Both the position numbers and the translations under genes were made by a program. Below the pieces are notes generated by a model that did no database searches, was not told the DNA's origin, and saw only the letters and a program-made list of their open reading frames with translations. Shown here one piece after another: positions 27,329 through 37,178 of a DNA stretch of 64,000 nt (positions are counted from its first letter, which is position 1; the number at the start of each line of letters is the position of its first letter). Source of the DNA: Promethearchaeota archaeon (lineage in GTDB: Archaea > Asgardarchaeota > Lokiarchaeia > Sigyniarchaeales > SOKP01); assembly GCA_019057795.1 (NCBI GenBank), contig JAHLWS010000068.1, positions 1 through 64,000 of the forward strand, written 5' to 3'.

Positions 27329-30300
27329 TAAATCGCCCCCCTATCTACATTGATGTATCGTTTAAACCCTTTTAAAATTTTAGAATACTTATCGAAGGTT
27401 TCTTTGCTGCGCTTTTCTACGCCTTCTATTTCGAAAGATACGTTTTCGCAATTAGTAAGGAAATCCGTCAATTGTTCGTTAGAAAACGGAAAACCCTCTA
27501 AATTTGATATTGACGCGATAAATTTGTTGATGTCTGCGCTCGTAACCGCGTAATTAACGCTATAATAACTGTTATAAGTAGCGTGAAGGAAATTTCTAAG
27601 CAAATCTTTTCCGATTTTAAGCGATTTCTCGAATTCTTCGCTATTAATAGATTGATACATTTTAAAATGTTCGTAGTTTAAGATTGTAGCGAAATGTGTG
27701 GCAAAAGCGTTTTTAAGTTTTTTAGCGTTAATTTCTTGTACCTGTGAAGAACTTTCAGAATTGTAGGAATTATCGGAATTATGGGACTCTATATCTAAAG
27801 GTTCGTAGGAAATTGACGCCTCTCTCTGAGCTTCGTAATAGTCTTTTAAGGCTTCGTCGTAGTGTGGTCCGACCGCGAAAGAAGTTTGTAGCGATTCCGA
27901 ACCGTTTGCTCTTCGAGGATGGCTCTCAATTAAGTATCGATGTTTTACCAAAATTTCGAAAGTTTTGTTTTTGATCTCTTTCTCTCTCTTTTTATCTTTA
28001 GTTACCTTTAAAATGTACGGGTGAAGCCATTGCGTTAGCTCTTTCTTAACTTTTTGCTCGTACAAGTTGCCTATTTGGTCTAATTTTTTTAAGTTGTTTA
28101 GAAACTTTATTATACCCTCGATTAAAACGCTATAATCTCCGAAATCCTTCTGAAATAAAGTTTTCTTTGCTAGCTGTATTATTTGCTTTTCGGTATTTTT
28201 TACGTCGTACCCTTGCTTTCCCATGTTGCTTATAATTTCTTCCCAAGATAGAGGGGTGATTTCTCTAATAACTTTCAAATCAAATTCGACAGGAAAAGGT
28301 TGGTAAATGTCTTCTCGTTTAACCACGGCCTCGTCTTCTTTCATGCTCGCGATGTACCTCAATTGGTAGCTTTCTTTTCTAGTGCGACTATAGTGCCCTA
28401 TCCCGTGAAGCGACTCTAAGTTCATAAGAGATTTAAGCGTTGCGCTATCTCTTTTATCGGTCGCTTTAAAGGTAACTAAGTTTTGGAAGTAATTGAACGC
28501 GTTAGAGTGTAAATACCTGATTTGAGAAGCCGAACAGATCGTCCCAAAATTATCTTGCTGAAAAGGTTCGAGAAACTTGTCGATTATACCGTAATTAACT
28601 TTCCTATCTATGAAATCCCCGTTGAAAACCACGTCTAAGTGCGGTACAATTAAGAACTTAGGGTAATAACTTTTTCCGGTTTTTAAGTAGTGGATAAACT
28701 TAGAAAGAACTACGAAGGTAAAAAAACACTTCTTGTCGTAATTTGTAACGTCTGAAAAATCGATAATTACCGTTTTGTCTTGAGTAATTAGCTCGTAAGA
28801 GAGAATGATTCCTTGTTTGTCTAATTGTTGGCGTTGCATGAATTTTATGTCTTGTTGGGTAAATTCGCTGAAAAACGATAGTATCGAATCGTTAACAGGG
28901 GACTTTTCCCAGTCGCTCGTAGTAGATAGGTCTAAAGTTAAAGTAGAGAGGTTTATTTCGGTATTTTTCGCTAAAGATTTCTTGAAAGCTTCGATCGCCC
29001 TTTCGTCTTTTCTGAAGCACAACCCAAAAGCGTCGAACATATATTCCAAATAGCCCATGTTGTCGTTGTCGTAGGGGATTTCTGAAAAAAGAGGGTTGAC
29101 CAGAAAAGTTTTGCCCGCTTTAAGGTACAAAAACTTATCTTCGTATATAGTTCCTTCAAAAAATCTCATTAATTTGGACCAATTGCCTGTGAAATCGAAA
29201 ATAACGGAGGGATATCCCGCTTTCACGAGTTCCAAAACTATTTTTTGGCACAACGCTTCCCTACTCGAGTTAACCCCGTTGACCACTAATAAATTTCGCA
29301 ATTGTTCGAGTGTAAACCCCATCGGAACTTCTTTTTCCAAGAACTCGGTGTTTATGGTGTTCCCAACCGTAATAAGGTTAGTCAAGTGTAGGGGCGTGTT
29401 AAACTCCGCGGCTATCCTCGTTTCGATCCCCTTTTTGAATTGGTCGGATATTTCAGTTATATACGTAAGAGGTTTTCCTTGAAACAACGAGTAACCCAAG
29501 TGGGTACCGTTCCTTCTGAAGAGTCTATTCTTAAAAGCTTCGAACAAGAGCCCCGATTCTAACTCGTTTTTTCTAAGTTGTTTTAACTCGAAATTAACGA
29601 AGTTTTCCTTGAAGCTTAATCGCAACACCGAGTTTTGGTGTTTTAGCTTTTGCTCCATTTCGTCGAGCACCTCGTAGTTGAAAGAAAGAGTTTTTGATAC
29701 TACCGAAGTGGAATAAGTTATAACGGTGTTCCAGATACCCGAGCGAGAGTTTAACCATAGTTTTCCATCTATTTCTGATCTCGTTCTCGCTAGCAATTTT
29801 GCTTTCTCCACCTCTTTTAAGAACTTAAAACCTTCTTTTTTGAACTCGTCAAAATCTAAAGGATTAATCTCGATCGTGGCGGTAAAAGGCATTTTTTCTT
29901 TGATAAGGGCTCCATAAAAATTACTTGGAGTACAATAAGGCGGCGGATAGGTAAAATACAGGTTATTAATCTTGATCCCCCCGATTAATTTTTCCTCGAC
30001 TTGGTAAAAAATAGTCTCGGGCGCTTCCGGTACCTTGAAAAACCTAACTTTAGAAAAGGGATCGACGACCTTGATATCGTTCGATTTGAACAACTTGTTT
30101 TTGATTAGAAAGAAAAACATTTCGCGCCACCAAATTACTATTATTGCTATAAGAATTGCAAGAATCCCTATAGATTGTATTCCTACGGGCAAGTTAAATA
30201 TTAAGAGCAACCGATCCAAGCATATAACAATCGCTAAAACGTAGCTTGCTTTCAATATCGTAGGCTTTATTTTAGGTCTTATCGTTTTACAACTAATTCT

Positions 30301-31110
30301 TTTCGAGTCTCCTTCGATTTGTACGTCCTGTTTCAAAACTGCGATTCTATAAGCGTTTAATAATTTTTCTTCAGAAAACTCAACGACCTTAAAGTGGTGA
30401 AAGTTGGAAGCAAAAGCCGAAGTTAAAGAAACTGCGTATTTTCGTAGTACTTCGCCCATTGTTTCTAATTTCGATTCAGTAATTTTTCCTTTAATTTTGT
30501 AGAAGGTACTAAAGTAAAGCATCATCTCAAAAGTCGAAGATTCGGAACCATCGCTGTTGATACTTGTTTGAAGCTGTTTTTGAATTATTTGGTACGAAAA
30601 CGGCACTTTAAGGGCTTGCAATCCTAAATAAACTTTGTTTAAGTTAGCGTGAACGTTTTCGGGAATTATTTTAATTCTAAAAACCCTTACTCCGGTAGTG
30701 CTGAGCTCCTTGTGATTCGTAAAAAATAAAACCGACTTGTCTTCTTTCATCTGCCAAAAAACAAAGTCTCTAAACGGATCGAAAGAACGAAAATCAAGTA
30801 CATGGCGCAAGCTAAAAAATTGCTTGTGGAAGACCACAATAAAACTAATCGCTACGATCCCTGCAATAACAATCGATAGCACTATGTTGTAAGTCGCGTA
30901 AAGCACAGATATAAAGTATAATAGCCCAATTACAACTAAGGGTATCGCTTTAAGAACCGATTCGGTCGAGTTAATGTCGTCATAAGCGGGGTTTTTATCC
31001 CATATGTCCAAATTCGCATTTTTTTTTTCCTTATCGTCATCGTCCATATCTGGTTTAAACCTATTGTTATTATATGAATCTTTCAAAAAATCTCCGTAAG
31101 CTTTTACCAT
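27328..31110 (-). CDS. Membrane-anchored HerA/VirB4-like protein with degenerate Walker motifs
   Basis: This 1260-aa protein has an acidic N-terminus, two membrane segments around residues 52-95, two more around 285-335, and a C-terminal P-loop-like module from about 590. The module aligns by pattern with HerA/VirB4 ATPases: VPMGFTLEQL, then LLVVNGVNSSREALCQK at the Walker A position, then AGYPSVIFDFTGNW. The Walker A Gly-Lys-Ser/Thr is replaced by Arg-Glu-Ala (near residue 610). The Walker B position (KFLIVPHLDVVF, near 820) lacks the usual Asp-Glu. The protein may therefore be an inactive or highly divergent translocase. The membrane anchors plus VirB4-like core recall CedB and conjugation ATPases. 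It is GC-richer than host genes. Confidence 0.65.
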   Translation of the reverse strand: MVKAYGDFLKDSYNNNRFKPDMDDDDKEKKNANLDIWDKNPAYDDINSTESVLKAIPLVVIGLLYFISVLYATYNIVLSIVIAGIVAISFIVVFHKQFFSLRHVLDFRSFDPFRDFVFWQMKEDKSVLFFTNHKELSTTGVRVFRIKIIPENVHANLNKVYLGLQALKVPFSYQIIQKQLQTSINSDGSESSTFEMMLYFSTFYKIKGKITESKLETMGEVLRKYAVSLTSAFASNFHHFKVVEFSEEKLLNAYRIAVLKQDVQIEGDSKRISCKTIRPKIKPTILKASYVLAIVICLDRLLLIFNLPVGIQSIGILAILIAIIVIWWREMFFFLIKNKLFKSNDIKVVDPFSKVRFFKVPEAPETIFYQVEEKLIGGIKINNLYFTYPPPYCTPSNFYGALIKEKMPFTATIEINPLDFDEFKKEGFKFLKEVEKAKLLARTRSEIDGKLWLNSRSGIWNTVITYSTSVVSKTLSFNYEVLDEMEQKLKHQNSVLRLSFKENFVNFELKQLRKNELESGLLFEAFKNRLFRRNGTHLGYSLFQGKPLTYITEISDQFKKGIETRIAAEFNTPLHLTNLITVGNTINTEFLEKEVPMGFTLEQLRNLLVVNGVNSSREALCQKIVLELVKAGYPSVIFDFTGNWSKLMRFFEGTIYEDKFLYLKAGKTFLVNPLFSEIPYDNDNMGYLEYMFDAFGLCFRKDERAIEAFKKSLAKNTEINLSTLTLDLSTTSDWEKSPVNDSILSFFSEFTQQDIKFMQRQQLDKQGIILSYELITQDKTVIIDFSDVTNYDKKCFFTFVVLSKFIHYLKTGKSYYPKFLIVPHLDVVFNGDFIDRKVNYGIIDKFLEPFQQDNFGTICSASQIRYLHSNAFNYFQNLVTFKATDKRDSATLKSLMNLESLHGIGHYSRTRKESYQLRYIASMKEDEAVVKREDIYQPFPVEFDLKVIREITPLSWEEIISNMGKQGYDVKNTEKQIIQLAKKTLFQKDFGDYSVLIEGIIKFLNNLKKLDQIGNLYEQKVKKELTQWLHPYILKVTKDKKREKEIKNKTFEILVKHRYLIESHPRRANGSESLQTSFAVGPHYDEALKDYYEAQREASISYEPLDIESHNSDNSYNSESSSQVQEINAKKLKNAFATHFATILNYEHFKMYQSINSEEFEKSLKIGKDLLRNFLHATYNSYYSVNYAVTSADINKFIASISNLEGFPFSNEQLTDFLTNCENVSFEIEGVEKRSKETFDKYSKILKGFKRYINVDRGAI

Positions 31111-31171
31111 TTTTTATTTTCTCCTTTTCTTTTCATTTTTTTTATATCCTTTAATTTTTTTTTACTTTCCT

Positions 31172-32032
31172 CTACTTTCTTTTATTACTAAAATAAGTTT
31201 TATTTACGAAATAAAGCACAATAATGGCCCCAAAACAGACGAGCAAGTTGTAGCTAATGACAACCGACAAGAACCCGTACATTAGTGCCTCAATTAAAGA
31301 AATACTCCCGACCATGGCAAATAAAATTATAATTCCGATAACTAAAAATTGCCCGACCTGTTCCTTCGATTGCGTGTAAGAAATGTTATCTTTTAGCGAG
31401 CCCGAAATAACGATTTTTCTGCTTTTTTTCTTCTCGATGCTTTTTCTAATGGTTTTGAGTTGTATAATTTTCTCAAACGAATTCTTATCGAACTGGTCTT
31501 TGAGCTTGTATTGAAGCGCTTCTTCTTCTTCTCTAAATTTTTGAAGCAATATTGGATTAAATTTGCTTTCGTCTCTGTTTTTTCCACTTTGACCGCCTGA
31601 CAAAAAAGAAAGCAAAGAAATCGTGCGATTTTTTTCGACTACTTCTGGGTTAACGCTGTCGTGTAAGTTGGGAACGTCCAACTTGCGAAGCTCGTAATAA
31701 ACCTCAAATATCTCCTTAGCGTATTCAAAGCGAAGTTCTCCTTCCTTTTTTAAGAACAAAAGCTCTACTCTCTTTAACACGTCGATTAATTCCGGTCTAA
31801 ACACGTGAACGCTGAAATTTACCCCAAAAACCTTGTTTACGAGCTCCATGTATTCGAATATTTTCTCTCCCGCGCTTTTTTCCCTCGAGCGCATTCCTAG
31901 CTTGATTCCGATCTCGTCGACTGCGTTGCTCGTAAGCACAAAACTTACTACCGCTATCTTTTTATGGTTGTGAGTTTCTTTACAGAGCTGGATCAACCGC
32001 TTGAGCTTTAAATCTAACAACTGTTCCTTCAT
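31172..32032 (-). CDS. Membrane protein with two C-terminal TM segments
   Basis: This 286-aa protein has a soluble helical N-terminal domain of about 210 residues, including an Arg/Lys/Glu-rich coiled part (residues about 165-205). Two hydrophobic segments close it (VGQFLVIGIIILFAMVG and VVISYNLLVCFGAIIVLYF). It lies 61 bp upstream of the HerA/VirB4-like gene and 4 bp downstream of a polytopic membrane protein gene, in the same operon. No family recognised; it may tether or regulate the ATPase-like protein. Confidence 0.65.
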   Translation of the reverse strand: MKEQLLDLKLKRLIQLCKETHNHKKIAVVSFVLTSNAVDEIGIKLGMRSREKSAGEKIFEYMELVNKVFGVNFSVHVFRPELIDVLKRVELLFLKKEGELRFEYAKEIFEVYYELRKLDVPNLHDSVNPEVVEKNRTISLLSFLSGGQSGKNRDESKFNPILLQKFREEEEALQYKLKDQFDKNSFEKIIQLKTIRKSIEKKKSRKIVISGSLKDNISYTQSKEQVGQFLVIGIIILFAMVGSISLIEALMYGFLSVVISYNLLVCFGAIIVLYFVNKTYFSNKRK

Positions 32033-32036
32033 TCTC

Positions 32037-32771
32037 TTACGTTCGCCCCCGAATCTTTTGTGCTTCTCTTTTAGACGTTGGAGATTCTTTCAAGGACTCG
32101 CTTGCAGATTCAAGCTTAAATTCTTCTTGTGATATCAACTTGTCCCAATCCAATTCTTCTCGAACGCTTTCAACGTGCCGTTTTATCTTATTTTCTGCGC
32201 TAGATTCCTCTTTTTCGAAGGTATTAATTACTGAATGATTGAATATTGCAAAAGGAAAAGTGCAAGCAAACGAGATTAGTTGGAGAAAATATCCAGGACC
32301 GATCGAATAGTAAAAAATAACTCCTAAATCGTAATCGTAATACGCTAAGAAAGGGTAGTACAAACCGTTCGGGAGCAAGAAAAACAACGGGTATATTAAA
32401 ACGAAGAATCCAATCAATGTTACCAAAGATAAGTTGACGAACCCGAATTTTTTTAATCTAAGTAGGTTATCTTTGCGTTCCGCATCGACAAATAATACTG
32501 AATATGCGGACAAAAAAATAACTATTAAGAAAGCGATAACAATGCCAACAGGTAAAGAAGCGTTTTTAGGTTCGTAAAAATCGTTAATGACGGCGCCTTG
32601 AGAAAACGTGGTGCTCCAATCGAACAGCGCGTTGTAAACCCAATAAACTACTATTTCACCGGAATCGCTTACTCCTTGAAAGTAATACCAATCCAAAAAG
32701 ACCGAAGCAAACCCGAGCATCAGACCAACAATAAAAACAATTTTATATCCTGATTTAAAATTTATCGTCAT
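32037..32771 (-). CDS. Polytopic membrane protein of the same operon
   Basis: This 244-aa protein has four hydrophobic segments: FIVGLMLGFASVFLDWYYF, VGIVIAFLIVIFLSAYSVLF, LVTLIGFFVLIYPLFFLL and ISFACTFPFAIFNHSVI. A charged cytoplasmic tail of about 50 residues (KREAQKIRGRT end) follows. I do not recognise the family. By position it could form the membrane pore or scaffold for the neighbouring ATPase-like protein. Confidence 0.65.
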   Translation of the reverse strand: MTINFKSGYKIVFIVGLMLGFASVFLDWYYFQGVSDSGEIVVYWVYNALFDWSTTFSQGAVINDFYEPKNASLPVGIVIAFLIVIFLSAYSVLFVDAERKDNLLRLKKFGFVNLSLVTLIGFFVLIYPLFFLLPNGLYYPFLAYYDYDLGVIFYYSIGPGYFLQLISFACTFPFAIFNHSVINTFEKEESSAENKIKRHVESVREELDWDKLISQEEFKLESASESLKESPTSKREAQKIRGRT

Positions 32772-32893
32772 ATTAACTTAGACTCTATTAATTTTTACTA
32801 GTAGAACTAAAAAGAAGTATGGTTTTATAAAGAAAAAATTAAAGATTTTATGGAAATTTGTTTTATAGTTTTGCAAAAAAATGTTGTAGATTG

Positions 32894-34906
32894 TTAATCG
32901 TCAAAAAACGAGCTGTATTTTACTTCGCTTTTAGGTTTTTCTTTTATAGAACTATTTCTTGGTTCCGGATCTAATTCGTATAGTTGAGGGGCGTCTCTCT
33001 CTTGTTGTTTTGCTACTAAGTTTTCTTTAATGTTATCTTTTTCGATTTGTTCTAACACCTCAGAATCTTTGTCTTTTCCAAAACACTCGTAGCCAAATTG
33101 AGCCATCTGTTCGCCTGTGAACTCTTCTTTAACGCACAACAAATCGGTTTCGCTAAACTGCGCGTTCTGTAAATAATAAGGGGTTTCAAATTTGGATGTT
33201 AAATCTTTTTTGGTTTTGTAAAACTTAAAGTAGAAGTACGCTATCGTGAAAAAGTAGATCCCTATGGCAGCGAACCCGATGCTGTTGAAAAGTCTCAGAA
33301 GGAAGTACAGCTGCGAAAAATAGATAACAAGCAGTACTACAGAATATCCGAGGAATGGAAGCGAAGCCATCTTTAGACTCGAACGAAACTTAGTGTCTGC
33401 GTTTTGGTATATCTCGATCGAATTAGTTTTTTTAGCTCGAGACTCGATTAGTTTGTACTTTTTTTCCAAAAATCGTAGTAGAGTGGCGATGTTAGGCCAA
33501 TCGATAACGTGTAGATTTGTTTTTCTCTGGTATGGGAACAAAACTGATTTCTCCATGCATTTCGCGGGAATTTTAGTTAGTAAGATGGGTTCGATTAAAA
33601 TTTTGTACTGAGTTTGGCCTGAGACAAAATATAGTTTCTTGCTTCTTGCGCTTTTTTCAGCCGTAAATTTTACTTGCAAGTATTTTTGAAAGAATTCTTG
33701 AAAATTATCGCCGTTAACAACGTCTTCAAACACAGCGTCTTTAGCTTTTAAAAGGTCGATTGCGTAGTTGCGCACTTTAAGTAACGAGTCAGATTCTTGA
33801 GCCTTCGAGTGAGGCTTGTAGTCTATTTTCTCTTCGTGTATTAATATCCTTCCTTCTAAGTCGCAGAACTTGATTGGTACGAGAATTATAAGCTTCGAGT
33901 TGTCGTTAACGCTTACGAGCTTGCAACCCACATAATCGACATCTTGGAAAAACGGTCTTAGAGCTTCGATTCCGTTTGGAATTGAGTAATATCCTATGTC
34001 TTTTAACGATTCGGCGATCTCGCTTGTAAGATCTTCTCGGCGATTTAATATCCTTGAACTCGTTGAAGCTTCTGAAATCTCTGGAATATTTGTATCTACT
34101 AAAACTTCTGGAATATTTGTATCTTCTGAAATCTCAGGAATTTTAGTAACTTCAGGAAACTCGGTATAAGTTGGAGTAACAACGTATTCTTCTCGAGGAA
34201 CCTCTTCTTTTGGTAAGGGCGCTTCGCTCTCGAAGGGTTCTACGGTTGCGTTGTTTTCAAATTGTTCTGGAATTTCTTCTTGGTATTCTTCGATTTCTTC
34301 TTCCTCTTCTTCTTCGACTTCTCTTTGGAACTTTTCCTGTGGGAGTTCCTCCTCAACAAATACTTCGGCAACTTCGAAGGTTTCAATATTATCAACTTCG
34401 GTTTCAGCTTCAATTTCTTCCAGTTCAAGAATTGCGGTTTCAATTTTAACGTCTGGTCGCGCAAGCAATTGCTTGTAGGGCGTAGCATTTCTTAGTTGAA
34501 TGCCTTCCTTACGCTCGAAATCCTCTCCAACTTCAATCTCAGCGATTTCGTTAGTTTTAAGCTCTTCCAACATGGCATCTTCCTGAATTTTTTGAACTAT
34601 AACGGGTTCTTCTTTCGAATGTTCGGGTATTTTGACTTTATTACCTTCCTTTATTCCTTCTAAAAGCTTTTTCGCTTCTTCAATAAATTTTCTAGCCGTA
34701 GCTATACCAACTCCGGGAGCTTCCGATAATTTCTCGGGAGTTATTTCTGCAAGCTGTCGATAGGTGTAGATTTTCCTAACATTTAGCTTCTCGGCGGTGC
34801 CCGAGCCAATACCTTTGATTTTTGTGAGGTCGTTGGTAGTTTGAGACAACGCAATCGTTTTTTCTTCGGGAAGTTCAACATTTATCTTTTCGTATACATC
34901 TGTCAT
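32894..34906 (-). CDS. HhH-domain membrane protein with acidic linker
   Basis: This 670-aa protein starts with a Rad51/RecA-like tandem helix-hairpin-helix domain (LTKIKGIGSGTAEKL, then ITPEKLSEAPGVGIATARKF; residues about 27-80), a fold that binds DNA non-specifically. A long Glu/Pro-rich low-complexity linker follows (about 85-290), with short PEISEDTNIPEV-type repeats. A folded domain comes next (about 290-480), then two hydrophobic segments near 515-560 and a charged tail. The combination suggests a membrane protein that holds DNA. It is the first gene of the leftward operon, 122 bp before the polytopic protein gene. Confidence 0.7.
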   Translation of the reverse strand: MTDVYEKINVELPEEKTIALSQTTNDLTKIKGIGSGTAEKLNVRKIYTYRQLAEITPEKLSEAPGVGIATARKFIEEAKKLLEGIKEGNKVKIPEHSKEEPVIVQKIQEDAMLEELKTNEIAEIEVGEDFERKEGIQLRNATPYKQLLARPDVKIETAILELEEIEAETEVDNIETFEVAEVFVEEELPQEKFQREVEEEEEEEIEEYQEEIPEQFENNATVEPFESEAPLPKEEVPREEYVVTPTYTEFPEVTKIPEISEDTNIPEVLVDTNIPEISEASTSSRILNRREDLTSEIAESLKDIGYYSIPNGIEALRPFFQDVDYVGCKLVSVNDNSKLIILVPIKFCDLEGRILIHEEKIDYKPHSKAQESDSLLKVRNYAIDLLKAKDAVFEDVVNGDNFQEFFQKYLQVKFTAEKSARSKKLYFVSGQTQYKILIEPILLTKIPAKCMEKSVLFPYQRKTNLHVIDWPNIATLLRFLEKKYKLIESRAKKTNSIEIYQNADTKFRSSLKMASLPFLGYSVVLLVIYFSQLYFLLRLFNSIGFAAIGIYFFTIAYFYFKFYKTKKDLTSKFETPYYLQNAQFSETDLLCVKEEFTGEQMAQFGYECFGKDKDSEVLEQIEKDNIKENLVAKQQERDAPQLYELDPEPRNSSIKEKPKSEVKYSSFFDD
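34069..34140 (-). repeat. Short tandem repeats in the acidic linker
   Basis: The stretch encodes near-repeats of the pattern (P)EI/VxxDTNIPE, with DNA units built on GGAATATTTGTATCT. They lengthen the linker of the HhH membrane protein. Confidence 0.6.
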
Positions 34907-35340
34907 AGGGATCTAATTTTAAGATATATTCCCATATTTAAAGAAAAAAAAATATCTTCCCAATCTATTAGATTCCTTAAATGTTAAATCACCGAGGAAA
35001 TAAAGAATATCTTTTGGTCTTATACTTTCTTCTATGTTTTGTAGAATAGTTTTATTTATATCTCAATATTCTTAAATGGGCGATTACAATATTTTAATAT
35101 ATTTTTGTGTGATAAATGAAAATCCGCTGTAAAGAAAATCAATATAATTCACATTTTTTAGGAAAATATTAATTTTGAGATGGAAATTTTAAATTCATTA
35201 TATCTGCTTTCTCTACATTTCTGATATTTTTTGCTTTAAGATAATTTTAAATAAAACCTTTTTTATCATAATTTTAACAAAAAATAGATCAAAAATTTGT
35301 CATATTTTTTTGAAAAAAAATGATAACAAAAGAAGTGTGC
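34907..35340. other. Divergent AT-rich intergenic region
   Basis: About 430 bp of AT-rich sequence separates the start of the leftward membrane operon (34906) from the rightward beta-helix gene. It should hold both promoters. I see no ORF, RNA gene or repeat in it. Confidence 0.4.
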
Positions 35341-35348
35341 GAGAAAAC

Positions 35349-35380
35349 TTTATATTAAAACATGTTTTAAAAAGGAAGTA
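35349..35380 (+). promoter_or_regulatory. Promoter and ribosome-binding site of the beta-helix gene
   Basis: A TATA-like CTTTATATTAAAACA near 35349 is followed by AAGGAAGT (about 35372-35379), a plausible ribosome-binding site 8-9 bases before the ATG at 35388. Confidence 0.5.
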
Positions 35381-35387
35381 AAAAAAA

Positions 35388-37178
35388 ATGAAAAAAAAAG
35401 TAATGGTTTTAGCGGGAATTATAGTATTAAGTATGTTCTTATTTGTTAAACCTATAATAGACGAAAATAAAGAATCCTCGCCAAGAAATGCGGGGTATTG
35501 GAATATAGATCGTATATTTATCAATGGCAACGATGACTGGGAAGCACTTGCTAATACTTATGATTGGTGTAGTGGTTCTGGTGCAATTGATGACCCTTAT
35601 ATTATCGAGAATGTTACGGTTAATGATGATATTTCAATTGGAGGCTCAAGTGTTTACTTTGTAATTAGAAATAGTTCAGTTAATCGTGGTATTTCAATTA
35701 GAGACTCAAGTGTTTACTTTGTAATTAGAAATTGTTCAGTTTACGAGGGAGGATATTACGGTAAGGGAATCGAGTTAAATAATGTAACTAATTCGATGAT
35801 TTTTAATAATACAGCTTATAACAATTATTATGGAATATATTTAACGGATAGCAATAATAACACACTCTTAGACAATACAGCTTATAACAATGATTTTGGA
35901 ATATATTTAACGGATAGCAATAATAACACACTCTTAGACAATACAGCTTATAACAATTATTATGGAATATATGTAGCCTATAGTAGTATCAACATGATTT
36001 CGGGAAATACTGCAAATGACAATAAATATTCAGGAATACATTTATATTATAGCTACAATAACACGGTTTGGGATAATACCGTAAATTTCAACGATTATAC
36101 TGCAGGAATATGTTTAGATTATAGCTACAATAACACGGTTCGGGATAATACCGTAAATTTCAATGTTAATATTGGAATATTTTTATCTGATAGTTACAAT
36201 AATACAATTGAACTGAATAATGTTAAAAATAATTATGGTGATGGTATAAGTTTATGGGAAAGTAATAATAACGATATCTTGAGAAATGAAGTAAATGATA
36301 ATGATAGATATGGAATATATTTATTCGGATATATGGGGATTAGTAATAATAATAATGTCTCAGAGAACACTGTAAATTCCAACGATGGATTGGCAGGGAT
36401 TTATTTACATGATGCCCATTATAATATAATTTCAGGAAACACCGCAAATGACAATAGTGGTGATGGGATACAATTATCTTACAGTGATTATAATACCATT
36501 TTGGGAAATACAATTATGGACAATAACGAATATGGGGTATTTGGTCATTACAGCGAAAATAATCTTATTTATAATAATATATTTATTGGGAACATATTTG
36601 GGAATGCCGTAGACGACTCTTTTAATATTAACTATTGGGATAATGGAACTCTTGGAAATTATTGGGCAGACTATGAGGGTTTTGATAATAATGGCGATGG
36701 AATAGGCGATACTCCTTATTCCATAGGTGGAATAGCGGGAGCGATAGATAATTATCCAATATGGGATATACCAAAGCCAGATCCCGAATTTCCAACATCA
36801 TTCACACTTACTTCTAATGCTGATACTCCCGATACAGATGGTATCTTTACATTATATTGGACAAATTCCGAATACGCAAATAACTATTCTCTTTACCAGA
36901 ACGATGTTTTATTGGTTAGTGGATTAACAGGGCTTTATTGTTCAATGAAAATCTATTCAAATGGTAGTTATAGCTTTAAAGTAATAGCTTTTAATAACTA
37001 TGGATATACGAGTTCAAATGAAATAATTGTTGACATAGAGATACCAGTAGAACCAGAGACAACACCAGATTTGATACCAAGCTTTAACCCATTAATAATT
37101 GTTGGATTAATTGTTGGAATATCTAGCATATTGGCTATTGGAATTAAGAAAAGAATGTTATTGCGAACTGAATTGTAA
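35388..37178 (+). CDS. Secreted, membrane-anchored NosD-like beta-helix protein
   Basis: This 596-aa protein begins with a signal peptide (MKKKVMVLAGIIVLSMFLF). It continues with many 22-24-residue right-handed beta-helix repeats (YGIYLTDSNNNTLLDNTAYN type) to about residue 430, a pattern of NosD/pectate-lyase-like proteins. A fibronectin-III-like domain follows (about 462-555, FTLYWTNSEYANNYSLY). A C-terminal membrane helix (PLIIVGLIVGISSILAIGI) and basic tail close it. It is likely displayed on the cell surface, heavily N-glycosylated (many N-x-S/T), and used for binding or cleaving glycans. Composition is host-like. Confidence 0.85.
   Translation: MKKKVMVLAGIIVLSMFLFVKPIIDENKESSPRNAGYWNIDRIFINGNDDWEALANTYDWCSGSGAIDDPYIIENVTVNDDISIGGSSVYFVIRNSSVNRGISIRDSSVYFVIRNCSVYEGGYYGKGIELNNVTNSMIFNNTAYNNYYGIYLTDSNNNTLLDNTAYNNDFGIYLTDSNNNTLLDNTAYNNYYGIYVAYSSINMISGNTANDNKYSGIHLYYSYNNTVWDNTVNFNDYTAGICLDYSYNNTVRDNTVNFNVNIGIFLSDSYNNTIELNNVKNNYGDGISLWESNNNDILRNEVNDNDRYGIYLFGYMGISNNNNVSENTVNSNDGLAGIYLHDAHYNIISGNTANDNSGDGIQLSYSDYNTILGNTIMDNNEYGVFGHYSENNLIYNNIFIGNIFGNAVDDSFNINYWDNGTLGNYWADYEGFDNNGDGIGDTPYSIGGIAGAIDNYPIWDIPKPDPEFPTSFTLTSNADTPDTDGIFTLYWTNSEYANNYSLYQNDVLLVSGLTGLYCSMKIYSNGSYSFKVIAFNNYGYTSSNEIIVDIEIPVEPETTPDLIPSFNPLIIVGLIVGISSILAIGIKKRMLLRTEL
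35811..35965 (+). repeat. 66-bp near-identical tandem units in the beta-helix gene
   Basis: Units 35811-35876 and 35877-35942 differ at only a few bases, and a third copy starts at 35943. Each encodes one 22-aa beta-helix coil. A second near-identical pair (built on TATAGCTACAATAACACGGTT) lies at about 36045-36165. The low divergence points to recent internal duplication. Confidence 0.8.

Noticed and set aside
28805..30244. Rightward ORFs inside the 1260-aa gene
   Set aside because: These are shadows of the long leftward gene and show no start signals or family features.
34210..34495. Several overlapping low-complexity ORFs opposite the HhH membrane protein
   Set aside because: They are all readings of the Glu-rich linker codons in other frames.
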